From NCBI RefSeq assembly GCF_000718005.1, contig NZ_JODV01000002.1: DNA of 64,000 nucleotides. One strand, given 5' to 3'. Of the stretch, positions 43,737 through 51,926 are shown piece after piece. This DNA is from Actinoalloteichus_B caeruleus. GTDB lineage: Bacteria > Actinomycetota > Actinomycetes > Mycobacteriales > Pseudonocardiaceae. The notes below the pieces were generated by a model. It worked only from the letters and a program-made list of their open reading frames with translations, ran no database searches and had not been told where the DNA came from. Positions within the stretch are counted from its first letter, which is position 1. The number at the start of each line of letters is the position of its first letter. Both the position numbers and the translations under genes were made by a program.

Positions 43737-44390
43737 TCAGCCCACGACCAGGCCGACCGAGAGGACCATGAAGACGCCGGCGCAGACGGCGTCGAGGCCG
43801 GCGGTGACCCGGGGTCGGCGCAACCGTTCGGAGAGCAGTCCCGCCGCCAGCACGATGCACAGTTCCAGGACCACCGCCACCGCCAGCAGCACGACGCCGA
43901 GGACCGCGAGCTGGAGGGTCGAGTTCTGCGCCGAGCCCATGAACTGGGGCAGGAGGGCGAGGGTGAACAGCAGCATCTTCGGGTTGGTCAGGTTGGTCAA
44001 CAGCCCGCGGAGGTAGGGGCGGCTGGTCTGGGTCGCCGGTGGGGGAGTGCCCTCCGGCGTCCGGTCACCCTCGGCACCGGGCGGGTTCGTCCGTCGGCGG
44101 ACCAGCCCGAGGAGGATCGACACCGCCAGGTAGGCGAGGTAGCCGGCACCCAGCCACCGGAGGGCGGTCAGCGCCGTGTCGTTGCGCGCCACCAGCAGCC
44201 CGACCCCCGACACCACCAGCACGATGTGCAGCGTGACGGCCGTGTGGATACCCGCGAGGGTCGCCAGCCCCGCCCGGGTCCCGGCCAGCACCGAGGTTCG
44301 CAGCAGGAGGAAGACGTCCACGCCCGGTGTGAGGACGAAGACGGCGGTGGCGAGCAGGAACGCCGGCAGTACCGAGGCATCCCACGACAT
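43737..44390 (-). CDS. LysE family translocator
   Basis: A 217-residue exporter with about six helices, of the LysE/RhtB family (PAFLLATAVFVLTPGVDVFL is the family opening, NLTNPKMLLFTLALLPQF is the second conserved part). Usual substrates are amino acids such as lysine, threonine or homoserine lactone; unknown here. ATG 44390 with GAGGAG 8 bases upstream. Lies between two trypsin genes, convergent with one and divergent from the other. Confidence 0.9.
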   Translation of the reverse strand: MSWDASVLPAFLLATAVFVLTPGVDVFLLLRTSVLAGTRAGLATLAGIHTAVTLHIVLVVSGVGLLVARNDTALTALRWLGAGYLAYLAVSILLGLVRRRTNPPGAEGDRTPEGTPPPATQTSRPYLRGLLTNLTNPKMLLFTLALLPQFMGSAQNSTLQLAVLGVVLLAVAVVLELCIVLAAGLLSERLRRPRVTAGLDAVCAGVFMVLSVGLVVG

Positions 44391-44573
44391 TGAACAGCTC
44401 CTCATGAAATGATCTGGTGATCGAGCGCACATCTACGGGAAGAATTCCTGTGCTTCTGCAGGCTAACACGACAATATTTCTCGCTCGTGGGGTGTGGTTG
44501 TGCGGACCACATGCGGAGAGCGCCCGGTTCGCTACGCTGAGTTCCCTACTGGTGTCCGACGAAAGGAGCAGCA
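44391..44573. promoter_or_regulatory. Locally AT-rich divergent promoter region
   Basis: 183 bases between the LysE gene (leftward) and the second trypsin (rightward), clearly AT-richer than its surroundings (GAAATGATCT, AGAATTCCTG, ACAATATTTC). Likely carries the promoters of both genes; boxes not resolved. Confidence 0.45.
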
Positions 44574-45428
44574 GTGCTGCGCTCTTCAGTCCAGTCGCGC
44601 CGCGGGAGGTCGTGGCTGCGGGGCCTCACCTCGTCCCTCGTGCTCGCCCTGGTCGCCGCTCCGGGACTGGCCGCCCCCGCGGCGGCCGCGCTCGACGAAC
44701 CGGACGCCCCACCCGCCCAGGCCCGCATCGTCGGCGGGACGAACGCCACCACCGAGCAGTACCCGTGGGCCGTCACACTCCTCAACGACGCCGGCAAGCA
44801 GTTCTGCGGTGGAGCGCTCGTCGCCGAGGACAAGGTCGTGACCGCCGCGCACTGCGTCGCGGAGACCCGGTCTGGAAAGGTGACCACCCGCAGCCCGGCC
44901 AGCCTGCGCGTCGTGGCCGGGCGCACCGACCTGCGCACCGGAGGCGGTCACGACGTGGCCGTCAGCCGGGTGTGGATACACCCCGAGTACGTCTCCTTCA
45001 CCCAGGGCGAGGACATCGGCGTCCTCACCCTGAGCGAGCCCCTGCCCTACCGGACGCTGCCCGTGGTCGAACGGGACGGGCAGTCCCACTACCGGGCCGG
45101 AACCGAGGCCACGGTCATGGGGTGGGGCCGCACCAGCGAGAACGGCGCGAGTTCGAGCGTCCTGCGGGAGGTGGTCGTCCCCCTGGTCACCGACGCGGAC
45201 TGCGCCAGCGCCTACACCCAGTTCACCGCCCCGCAGATGGTGTGCGCCGGCTACCCCGAGGGCGGCCGGGACGCGTGCGCGGGAGACTCCGGGGGCCCGC
45301 TGGTCGTCGGCGGCCGCCTGGTCGGGCTGGTGTCCTTCGGGGACGGGTGCGCGCGTGCCGGCAAACCCGGCGTGTACACGCGGGTGCTGACCTACCGCGA
45401 CGAACTGCTCGCGCAGCTCGGCCGCTGA
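44574..45428 (+). CDS. Secreted trypsin-like serine protease (copy 2)
   Basis: A 284-residue S1 protease. Signal peptide (RSWLRGLTSSLVLALVAAP), mature start RIVGGTNATTEQYPWAVTLL, catalytic His in VTAAHC, Asp in GEDIGVLTL, Ser in CAGDSGGPLV. A complete, canonical bacterial trypsin with three disulfide-compatible Cys pairs (CGGALVAEDK/AHC and the DAC/GC set). GTG start at 44574 after AAAGGAGCAGCA. Confidence 0.93.
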   Translation: MLRSSVQSRRGRSWLRGLTSSLVLALVAAPGLAAPAAAALDEPDAPPAQARIVGGTNATTEQYPWAVTLLNDAGKQFCGGALVAEDKVVTAAHCVAETRSGKVTTRSPASLRVVAGRTDLRTGGGHDVAVSRVWIHPEYVSFTQGEDIGVLTLSEPLPYRTLPVVERDGQSHYRAGTEATVMGWGRTSENGASSSVLREVVVPLVTDADCASAYTQFTAPQMVCAGYPEGGRDACAGDSGGPLVVGGRLVGLVSFGDGCARAGKPGVYTRVLTYRDELLAQLGR

Positions 45429-45438
45429 CCGGCTGTGC

Positions 45439-45444
45439 TATGCA
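45439..45444 (+). promoter_or_regulatory. Candidate -10 box of the ElaA gene
   Basis: TATGCA ends 6 bases before the ATG at 45451. If active, the ElaA gene has its own leaderless transcript although it sits 22 bases after a protease gene. Confidence 0.4.
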
Positions 45445-45450
45445 GGGCAC

Positions 45451-45945
45451 ATGCCCAGCACGACCGACCACCGGCCCGAGCGCGTCCAGCACGTCGCACG
45501 CGGTGACCAGCTGACCCCGAACCAGCTCTACCAGCTCCTCCAGCTCCGGGTGCGGGTGTTCGTCGTCGAACAGGAGTGCCCGTACCCGGAACTGGACGGC
45601 CGCGACCTCGCCCCCACCACCCGCCACCTGTGGAGCACCGAACCGGGCGACGACACCCCGCTGGCCTGCCTCCGCCTGCTGGAGGAGGCGGACGGATCGG
45701 TGCGCGTCGGCCGGGTCTGCACCGCGCTCTCGGCCCGAGGCACCGGGCAGGGCCGCCGGCTGATGACCGCCGCGCTGGCGGAGGTCGGGGACCGCGACAC
45801 CGTCCTGGACGCCCAGACACGGGCGAAGGGCTTCTACGCCGCGTTCGGCTACGCGCAGTGCGGTCCGGAGTACCTGGAGGACGGCATCCCGCACGTCCCG
45901 ATGCGCCGACCCGCCGCGTCCACCCGGACCGGCGTCCCCGGCTAG
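45451..45945 (+). CDS. ElaA-type GNAT acetyltransferase
   Basis: A 164-residue GNAT protein of the ElaA family, recognised from LYQLLQLRVRVFVVEQECPYPELDGRD and the acetyl-CoA loop GRVCTALSARGTGQGRRLM; FYAAFGYAQCGPEYLEDGIPH follows. Substrate unknown. Convergent with bioF. Confidence 0.88.
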   Translation: MPSTTDHRPERVQHVARGDQLTPNQLYQLLQLRVRVFVVEQECPYPELDGRDLAPTTRHLWSTEPGDDTPLACLRLLEEADGSVRVGRVCTALSARGTGQGRRLMTAALAEVGDRDTVLDAQTRAKGFYAAFGYAQCGPEYLEDGIPHVPMRRPAASTRTGVPG

Positions 45946-45977
45946 GGCGACCGCGAACGGACCCCGCCGCGTCCCGC

Positions 45978-47138
45978 TCACCCCTCGGGCACGTCGAGGG
46001 CCGCCGCGCGCACGGCGGCGACGGCGCGGCGGACGTCCTCCGGAGTGAGGTCGGCACGCGCCCCCAACCGGAGTCGGGATCCGCCGTCGGGCGCCGACGG
46101 GGGCCGGAAGCACCCCACGGCCACGCCCGCCTCCCGGCACCGCTCCGCCCAGGCCGCGGCGGCCCTCGGGCCGGGGGCGCGGACCGACACCACGGCCCCG
46201 GCCGGCGTGCTGGCCGGCAGTCCCGCCGCCACGAGCCCCCGGGACAGCTCCGCCGACCGAAGCCGCACCCGTGCCGCCAGGCCCGGCTCGGCCCGGAGCA
46301 CCCGCAACGCCGCCAGCGCCGCCGCGGCCGAGGCCGGGGCGAGCGCCGTGTCGAACAGGAAGGGCCGCGCCGTCTCGACCAGGTGGCGCACCACGGTCCG
46401 CGAGCCCAGCACCACTCCCCCCTGCCCACCGAGCGCCTTCGACAGGGTCGCCGTCACCACCACGTCCGGCCGGCCCGCCAGCCCCGCCGCCGCCACGGCC
46501 CCCTGGCCCCCCGGGCCCACCACACCGAGGCCGTGCGCGTCGTCCACCAGCAGCGCGGCCCCGAACCGAGAACAGGAGGCGGCCAGCGCCCCCAGGTCGG
46601 TGAGGTCCCCGTCCACCGAGAACACCGAGTCGGTGACGACCAGCGCCCGGCGTGACGGATTCGTCGCCAACGCCTCCTCAGCCGCGGCGACGTCGGCGTG
46701 CGCGAACGGAACGGTTCTGCCCCGCGCGAGCCGGGCGCCGTCCACCAGGGACGCGTGGTTGTACGCGTCGACCACGACCCTCGTGTTCGGCGTGGCCAGC
46801 GCGGTCAGCGCCGCCAGGTTGGCCAGGTAGCCGGAGGAGAGGACGACGGCGGCCTCCGCGCCGCAGAAGTCGGCGATCTCCTCCTCCAGGGCCGCGTGCG
46901 CCGTCGTGCTCCCGGTGACCAGGCGCGAACCGGTCGACCCGGCGCCCCAGCGGCGCAGCGCCGCCTCGGCCGCCTCGATGACAGCGGGGTGGCGGGACAG
47001 CCCGAGGTAGTCGTTGCCCGCGAGGTCCAGCACCGCCTCCGCGCCGTCCCGAGCCCGGAGCAGCCGCCGGAGCCCGGCCCGTTCCCGCGCGGCGGCCTTC
47101 GTCGCGAGCCAGCCGAAGACGTTCCCGACCTCGATCAT
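45978..47138 (-). CDS. bioF: 8-amino-7-oxononanoate synthase (or related 2-oxoamine synthase)
   Basis: A 386-residue PLP enzyme of the alpha-oxoamine synthase family. NDYLGLSRHP, STTAHAALEEEIADFCG, VDDAHGLGVVGPGG and the PLP-lysine motif TLSKALGGQGGV are clear. Family members condense acyl-CoA and alanine (BioF) or glycine/serine; BioF is most likely. ATG 47138 chosen; the frame is open to 47204. Convergent with ElaA and divergent from a P450 gene; no other biotin gene is in the window. Confidence 0.87.
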   Translation of the reverse strand: MIEVGNVFGWLATKAAARERAGLRRLLRARDGAEAVLDLAGNDYLGLSRHPAVIEAAEAALRRWGAGSTGSRLVTGSTTAHAALEEEIADFCGAEAAVVLSSGYLANLAALTALATPNTRVVVDAYNHASLVDGARLARGRTVPFAHADVAAAEEALATNPSRRALVVTDSVFSVDGDLTDLGALAASCSRFGAALLVDDAHGLGVVGPGGQGAVAAAGLAGRPDVVVTATLSKALGGQGGVVLGSRTVVRHLVETARPFLFDTALAPASAAAALAALRVLRAEPGLAARVRLRSAELSRGLVAAGLPASTPAGAVVSVRAPGPRAAAAWAERCREAGVAVGCFRPPSAPDGGSRLRLGARADLTPEDVRRAVAAVRAAALDVPEG

Positions 47139-47277
47139 GCCGGCAGTCTCCCAGCCAGGGTCCTCCCGGCCCGCCCCGTCCCGCCCGGCGCCGTCCCCCA
47201 CCACCCGCGTGGCGGAACCCCGACCCGGGCCGCGCCCAGCCGCCGAGGCGTCGGCGGGAGCACCCCCGGCAGCGCGC

Positions 47278-47283
47278 TACGGT
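47278..47283 (+). promoter_or_regulatory. Candidate -10 box of the P450 gene
   Basis: TACGGT ends 7 bases before GTG 47291, which would be the leaderless start and supports that start over GTG 47282. Confidence 0.4.
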
Positions 47284-47290
47284 GCTCGTC

Positions 47291-48640
47291 GTGGCCGTGC
47301 GCAGCGACACCGAACCCCACGAGCCCCCCGGCCCGCCCCCGGTCGGCTGCCCCCTCGCCGACTACGACCCGTTCTCGCCAGCCTTCGTCGCCGACCCCCA
47401 TCCCACGCTGCGCGCGCTGCGCCGGCAGCCCGTGGCCTACCACCCGCCCACCGGGTGTTGGGTGGTGAGCCGGCACCGCGACGTGCGCACCGTGCTCACC
47501 GACGCCGACACCTTCGCGCCGGACAACGCGCTGCACGCGATCACACCGCTGTCGGTGCCCGCGCTCCGGGTGCTCGCGGAGCACGGCTTCTCCCTGCCAC
47601 CCACCCTCGCCAACAACGGCACGGCCACCCACCCGGGCCTGCGGCGGCTCGTCGCCGCCCACTTCACCAGCGAACGGGTGCGGGCGGTCACGCCGCTGGC
47701 CCGGTCGCTGGTGCGGGACGGGCTGCGGGAGGCCGCCGCCGACCTCGCCGGCACCGGGACCACCGACCTGGCAGAGCGGGTCGCGGCCCACCCACCAGCA
47801 CGGGTGCTGCTGTCCCTCCTGGGAATGCGGGACGTCGACCCGCGGCTCCTGAAGACGTGGAGCCAGGCCTCCCTCGAACTGTTCTGGGGGAACCCCGGGC
47901 CGGACCGGCAGCGTGACCTGGCCGAGGAGGCCGGCGGGTTCCACCGGTGGTTGAGCCGGCTGGTCAGCGGGACGGCCGCGTCACCGGGGGAGGGGGGCCT
48001 GCTCGGCGACCTCGTCCGGCACCACCTGCCCGACGGACGGCCGCTCGGCGTGGAGGCGGCGGTCGGGGTCTGCTACTTCCTGCTCATCGCCGGCCAGGAG
48101 ACGACCAGCCAGCTCGTCAACGCGGCCCTGCACCGGGTGCTCGGAAACCCGGAGCTGTGGCGCCGACTGGCCACCGGGGAGCCAGGACTCGCGGCCCACT
48201 GCGTGGAGGAGGTGCTGCGCCTGGACACCCCGGTGCTCACCTGGCGGCGGGTCACCACCCGTCCCACCGTCCTGTCCGGAGTGGAGCTGCCCGCCGGCGC
48301 CGCCGTCCTGGCGCAGCTGCTGGGCGCGGGCTCCGACCCGGACCTCGTCGCCGAACCGGACCGCTTCCGACCCGGTCGCCCGAACGCGCGCCGGCACCTC
48401 GCCTTCGGCCTGGGCCGTCACGTCTGCCTGGGCGCCGGCCTGGCCCGCGTCGAGGCCGAGGTCGCGTTGGACGAGACAGCCCGCGCCTTCCCTCGGCTCG
48501 TCCGGATGGAGGGACGGCCGCCGATGCTGGGGCTGCTCTCCTTCCGCGCCCCCGCCCGCGTCCTGGTCGGACTCCCCCGTGGGGGCCGGGACGGCGCCGG
48601 CGGCCGTCCACCCGGCACCGGCGACGGATCGTTGTACTAA
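47291..48640 (+). CDS. Cytochrome P450
   Basis: A ~449-residue soluble P450. The I-helix oxygen-binding motif is LLIAGQETTSQL (about residue 266), the K-helix ExxR is in CVEEVLRLDTP, and the haem Cys lies in FGLGRHVCLGAGLARVEAEVAL near residue 379. The substrate is unknown. It is divergent from bioF; the B. subtilis BioI P450 supplies a biotin precursor, so a link is possible but unproven. No ferredoxin or reductase is adjacent. The frame also has GTG 47282, three codons earlier. Confidence 0.92.
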   Translation: MAVRSDTEPHEPPGPPPVGCPLADYDPFSPAFVADPHPTLRALRRQPVAYHPPTGCWVVSRHRDVRTVLTDADTFAPDNALHAITPLSVPALRVLAEHGFSLPPTLANNGTATHPGLRRLVAAHFTSERVRAVTPLARSLVRDGLREAAADLAGTGTTDLAERVAAHPPARVLLSLLGMRDVDPRLLKTWSQASLELFWGNPGPDRQRDLAEEAGGFHRWLSRLVSGTAASPGEGGLLGDLVRHHLPDGRPLGVEAAVGVCYFLLIAGQETTSQLVNAALHRVLGNPELWRRLATGEPGLAAHCVEEVLRLDTPVLTWRRVTTRPTVLSGVELPAGAAVLAQLLGAGSDPDLVAEPDRFRPGRPNARRHLAFGLGRHVCLGAGLARVEAEVALDETARAFPRLVRMEGRPPMLGLLSFRAPARVLVGLPRGGRDGAGGRPPGTGDGSLY

Positions 48641-49007
48641 GATCATCACCGTCCGGCCACCGGCGCATCCGGCACGCACGGTGCCTCTCGACCGGGCCAG
48701 GGTCCGGCCCGCCGGCGAGACCGGCCCCACCCCACGAGGGGCCGGCCGCCCCACCAGTCGTCGAGGTCACCGGTCGTGGGTGGCGGAGCGACCACCTCCG
48801 AGTGGAGCCGCGCACGCCGCCCCGTCGACGCCCACCCGAGCGGCGACCGCTCCACACCCGAACGTGTGCGGGGAGTACGGTCGTCGACGACGGACCGTGA
48901 TCCACTCCCGAGGATCGCCCGGACAGCCCGGACCGACATCGGTGTCCATCGACCACCCGCCACGCCCGACGCCCGCCCGCGGGGTCCGGCGGCAGAGGGG
49001 AGCAACA
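48641..49007. other. Gap upstream of cobM
   Basis: 367 bases after the P450 stop. It holds the hairpin listed separately and probably the cobM promoter. I looked for cobalamin-riboswitch conserved boxes and did not find them. Confidence 0.45.
48721..48745 (+). terminator. Hairpin downstream of the P450 gene
   Basis: Perfect 8-base arms CCGGCCCC (48721-48728) and GGGGCCGG (48738-48745), nine-base loop, 80 bases after the P450 stop. No T tract. Confidence 0.45.
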
Positions 49008-50459
49008 GTGACGAGCGGCCGGGTCTCCTTCGTCGGAGCCGGTCCTGGTGCGGCCGACCTGTTGACGGTGCGCGGCGCGCGGCGGCTCGCCGAGGCCGAC
49101 GTGGTGCTGTGGGCACCGGCTCAGGTGACCCAGGACTGCCTCCGGGAACACGCCAACGCCGAGGCCGACCTGGTCGACCTGTCGCGGACCTCGGCCGAGG
49201 GGGTCAACCAGATCTACCGCCAGGCGGCGGCGGGCCGGCAGCGGGTCGTCCGGCTCTGCCCCGGGGACCCCGCGCTGTGGGGAGGGATCCGCGAGCAGCA
49301 CGAGACGTGCCGGCGGTTCGGCCTCACCGTGGAGATCATCCCGGGCGTGTCCACCGTGTCCAGCGCCGTCGCCGAGGTCGGGCGCGAGCTGACCACCTCG
49401 GACGGTGGCCAGGCTGTGCTGCTGACCACCGCCGACGGTCGGTCGGACGGGGTTCCCGACACCGCCGAGCTGATCGGCGTCGCCGAGCGGGGCGGCACGG
49501 TGGGCGTCCTCCTGGCGGGGGCGCGCGCGGGGCGCCTCGCGGAGCGGCTGCTCGAAGCCGGGTTCCGCGAGGACACCCCCGCCCTCGTCGGCTACAAGCC
49601 CACCTGGCCGGACGGCTTCGTCGTGCCGACCACGGTCGCCGGCCTCGAGGCGACCGTCAAGGAACGCCGCCTCTGGCAGCAGACGCTCTTCCTGGTCGGC
49701 GACGCCCTCGCCACCAGCACCACCAGGGCTGGCGGCGCCGCCGGCTACCGCGCCACCCGGAGCGGGACGTCGTCCAGCGCCGACGGCGGGGAGCACCGGC
49801 GGAGGTGGAACGAGCGGTCCCGCGCCAGGAACGGATCGGAACGGTGGCAGCCGCGCGCCGCCGGCCACGACGACGGCGCCGCCGGGACGGCGACGACGAA
49901 CGGCCAGGACTCGTCCGCTCAGGACGCGAGCGGCTGGCGCCGCTCCGGTGATCAGGCTGAGCAGTCCAGGCGGCCCGGCGGCCCCACCGCCGAGGTGGCC
50001 TGGTGGGCCGTGCGGGACTGGCAGGAGTCGGCGAGGGCACCGGGGCCCCGCCAGCCCCGATCCGCCCGCCCTCGGCCGGACGCGGCGCACCCCGACCTGT
50101 TCGCGACGGACACCACCACGGCACCCGAACCCCCACCGGCGGATCCCCCCGCGGAACGGCCAGGCGCCGGCGACCAGGCGGCCCAGACGGCCGAGTCGAC
50201 ACCCGCCCCGGCCGGCGCCGTCCCCGACACCAGCGGGCCTGGCGAGCGGTCGGAGCCCGAGCACACCGTCGAGCAACCACGCTCCGCCGGCCGATCACAA
50301 CGCCAGCGGCCCACCCCCACCACGGCGGGCGAGCCGGCCACCACCGAGCGCGGCGGCGGTGGACGGGGCCGCGCGGCCAGGTCGGCACCGTCGGCGGCGA
50401 CCCGGAAGACCACGAACCGCGGGTCCACCCGAGGGCGACGGGCCGACGCCTCGGACTGA
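49008..50459 (+). CDS. cobM: Precorrin-4 C11-methyltransferase with long disordered C-terminus
   Basis: A 483-residue protein. Residues ~1-245 are a complete CobM/CbiF tetrapyrrole methylase: GRVSFVGAGPGAADLLTVRG at the start, RLCPGDPALWGG, IIPGVSTVSSAVAEVGRELT, the ERRLWQQTLFLVGDAL end. It methylates C11 in corrin-ring synthesis. Residues ~250-483 are low complexity (Arg, Ser, Thr, Pro, Ala, Gly) with no domain; CobM is normally ~250 residues. GTG 49008 follows GAGGGGAGC. CobL and a CysG-like gene follow in the same direction. Confidence 0.88.
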   Translation: MTSGRVSFVGAGPGAADLLTVRGARRLAEADVVLWAPAQVTQDCLREHANAEADLVDLSRTSAEGVNQIYRQAAAGRQRVVRLCPGDPALWGGIREQHETCRRFGLTVEIIPGVSTVSSAVAEVGRELTTSDGGQAVLLTTADGRSDGVPDTAELIGVAERGGTVGVLLAGARAGRLAERLLEAGFREDTPALVGYKPTWPDGFVVPTTVAGLEATVKERRLWQQTLFLVGDALATSTTRAGGAAGYRATRSGTSSSADGGEHRRRWNERSRARNGSERWQPRAAGHDDGAAGTATTNGQDSSAQDASGWRRSGDQAEQSRRPGGPTAEVAWWAVRDWQESARAPGPRQPRSARPRPDAAHPDLFATDTTTAPEPPPADPPAERPGAGDQAAQTAESTPAPAGAVPDTSGPGERSEPEHTVEQPRSAGRSQRQRPTPTTAGEPATTERGGGGRGRAARSAPSAATRKTTNRGSTRGRRADASD

Positions 50460-50624
50460 GCACCGCCCACCCACCGGCGAGTACGCGCGGACCGCCGCCG
50501 TTGTCCCCCGGTGCCTGATCTGCGACGCTGTCGGCCGCCGGCAGGATGGATCCGGCGGTGGCCCGCGCACGCGACCACCGGCTCGGCGACGGCCGGCCCG
50601 GACGACGGACGGAGTGGTGGACAG

Positions 50625-51845
50625 GTGACGGTGACGGTGATCGGCATCGACGGCGGCGCGCTCCCCCCGGCGGCGGCCGCGAGACTGGAGGGCGCGCGAA
50701 TGGTCGTCGGGGCATCGCGCCTCCTCGACCGGCACGCCCCCACCGGAACGCGCACCGTCGAACTGGGCCCCTGGGAACCCGTGGTGCGGGAACTGCGGGC
50801 GTTGGGCGAGCAGGCGCACGCCGTGGTCCTGGCCGAGGGCGACCCCGGCTTCTTCGGGCTGGTGCGCACCTTGCGCGAACACGGACTGCGGCCCGAGGTG
50901 ATCCCCGGCACCACCAGCGTGCAACGGCTCGCGGCCGAGCTCGGCCGACCCTGGGACGACCTGCCGATCGTGACCGCCGGCGGCCGGGACCTCCGGCGCG
51001 CGCTCAACGTCTGCCGCGCGCGCCCCTCGGTGGCGGTGCTCACCGCCACCGGAGCCGGACCCGCCGAGATCGGGGCGGGCCTGCGCGGGTGGCGGCGAAC
51101 CCTCGTGGTCGTGGAGGACCCCGGGACCGAGGACCAGCGGGTGTCCACCGTGGACCCCGCCGGCGCCGCGGCCCGCCGCTGGCGCGAGCCCAACCTCCTG
51201 TTCTCCCTGGCCGACCCGGAGGGGCCAGGCGAGCCGACCTGGCTGGCCGGGGCCGCCTCGGCCACCACCGGGATCGGCGCCCAGGGGTGGGCGTTACCGG
51301 AGGACACCTTCTCGCAGCGGCCCGGCCTGGTCAGCAGGGCCGAGCTCCGCGCCCTCGCCCTGGCCCGGCTCGGGCCCGCACCCGGCTGCCTCGTGTGGGA
51401 CGTGTGCGCCGGATCGGGTGCCGTCTCGGTGGAGGCCGCCCGCCTCGGCGCCGCCGTGATCAGCATCGACCACGACCCGGTGCAGTGCGCCCGGATCATC
51501 GCCAACGCCGCCGCCCTCGGGGTGGAGCCCCGTGTCGTGGAGGGCGTCGTCCCCGACGCCTTCGCCGACCTGCCCCAGCCGGACGCGGTCTTCGTCGGTG
51601 GCGGCGGCGCCGAGGTGGTCCGCGCCGTCGCGGCCGTCGGCGCGCCCCGGGTCGTCGTCTCCCTGTCCACCTCGGACCTGATCGGCCCCACCCGGACGAT
51701 CCTGGCCAACACGGGGTACCAGGTCGAGGGCCGGCAACTCGCCGTCAGCCGGATGGTGTCCACCGCCCAGGGACTCACCCGCTTCGTGGCCGAGGACCCC
51801 TCCTTCCTGGTGTGGGCGACCTCCACCCCCTCGCGGACCGGCTGA
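50625..51845 (+). CDS. cobL: Precorrin-6Y C5,15-methyltransferase (decarboxylating)
   Basis: A 406-residue bifunctional enzyme. Residues ~1-200 are the CbiE methylase (VTVIGIDGGALPPAAAARL, GDPGFFGLVRTL, PGTTSVQRLAAELGRPW). Residues ~215-400 are the CbiT decarboxylase/methylase (PGLVSRAELRALALARL, VWDVCAGSGAVSVEAARLG). GTG 50625 chosen, with a GGAG 10 bases upstream. Follows cobM by 165 bases. Confidence 0.92.
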   Translation: MTVTVIGIDGGALPPAAAARLEGARMVVGASRLLDRHAPTGTRTVELGPWEPVVRELRALGEQAHAVVLAEGDPGFFGLVRTLREHGLRPEVIPGTTSVQRLAAELGRPWDDLPIVTAGGRDLRRALNVCRARPSVAVLTATGAGPAEIGAGLRGWRRTLVVVEDPGTEDQRVSTVDPAGAAARRWREPNLLFSLADPEGPGEPTWLAGAASATTGIGAQGWALPEDTFSQRPGLVSRAELRALALARLGPAPGCLVWDVCAGSGAVSVEAARLGAAVISIDHDPVQCARIIANAAALGVEPRVVEGVVPDAFADLPQPDAVFVGGGGAEVVRAVAAVGAPRVVVSLSTSDLIGPTRTILANTGYQVEGRQLAVSRMVSTAQGLTRFVAEDPSFLVWATSTPSRTG

Positions 51846-51913
51846 TCGGAGCCGACCCGCCCGTACCGTGAGACGCCGACCACGCACCGTGTTCCCGCCG
51901 GGCCCCCGGGGAA

Positions 51914-51919
51914 TAGGGT
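51914..51919 (+). promoter_or_regulatory. Candidate -10 box of the CysG-like gene
   Basis: TAGGGT ends 7 bases before the ATG at 51927, same motif and spacing as at map. Confidence 0.45.
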
Positions 51920-51926
51920 CTGCGCC

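Noticed and set aside
48641..49007. Possible cobalamin riboswitch upstream of cobM
   Set aside because: The conserved B12-box and flanking motifs were not found by eye.
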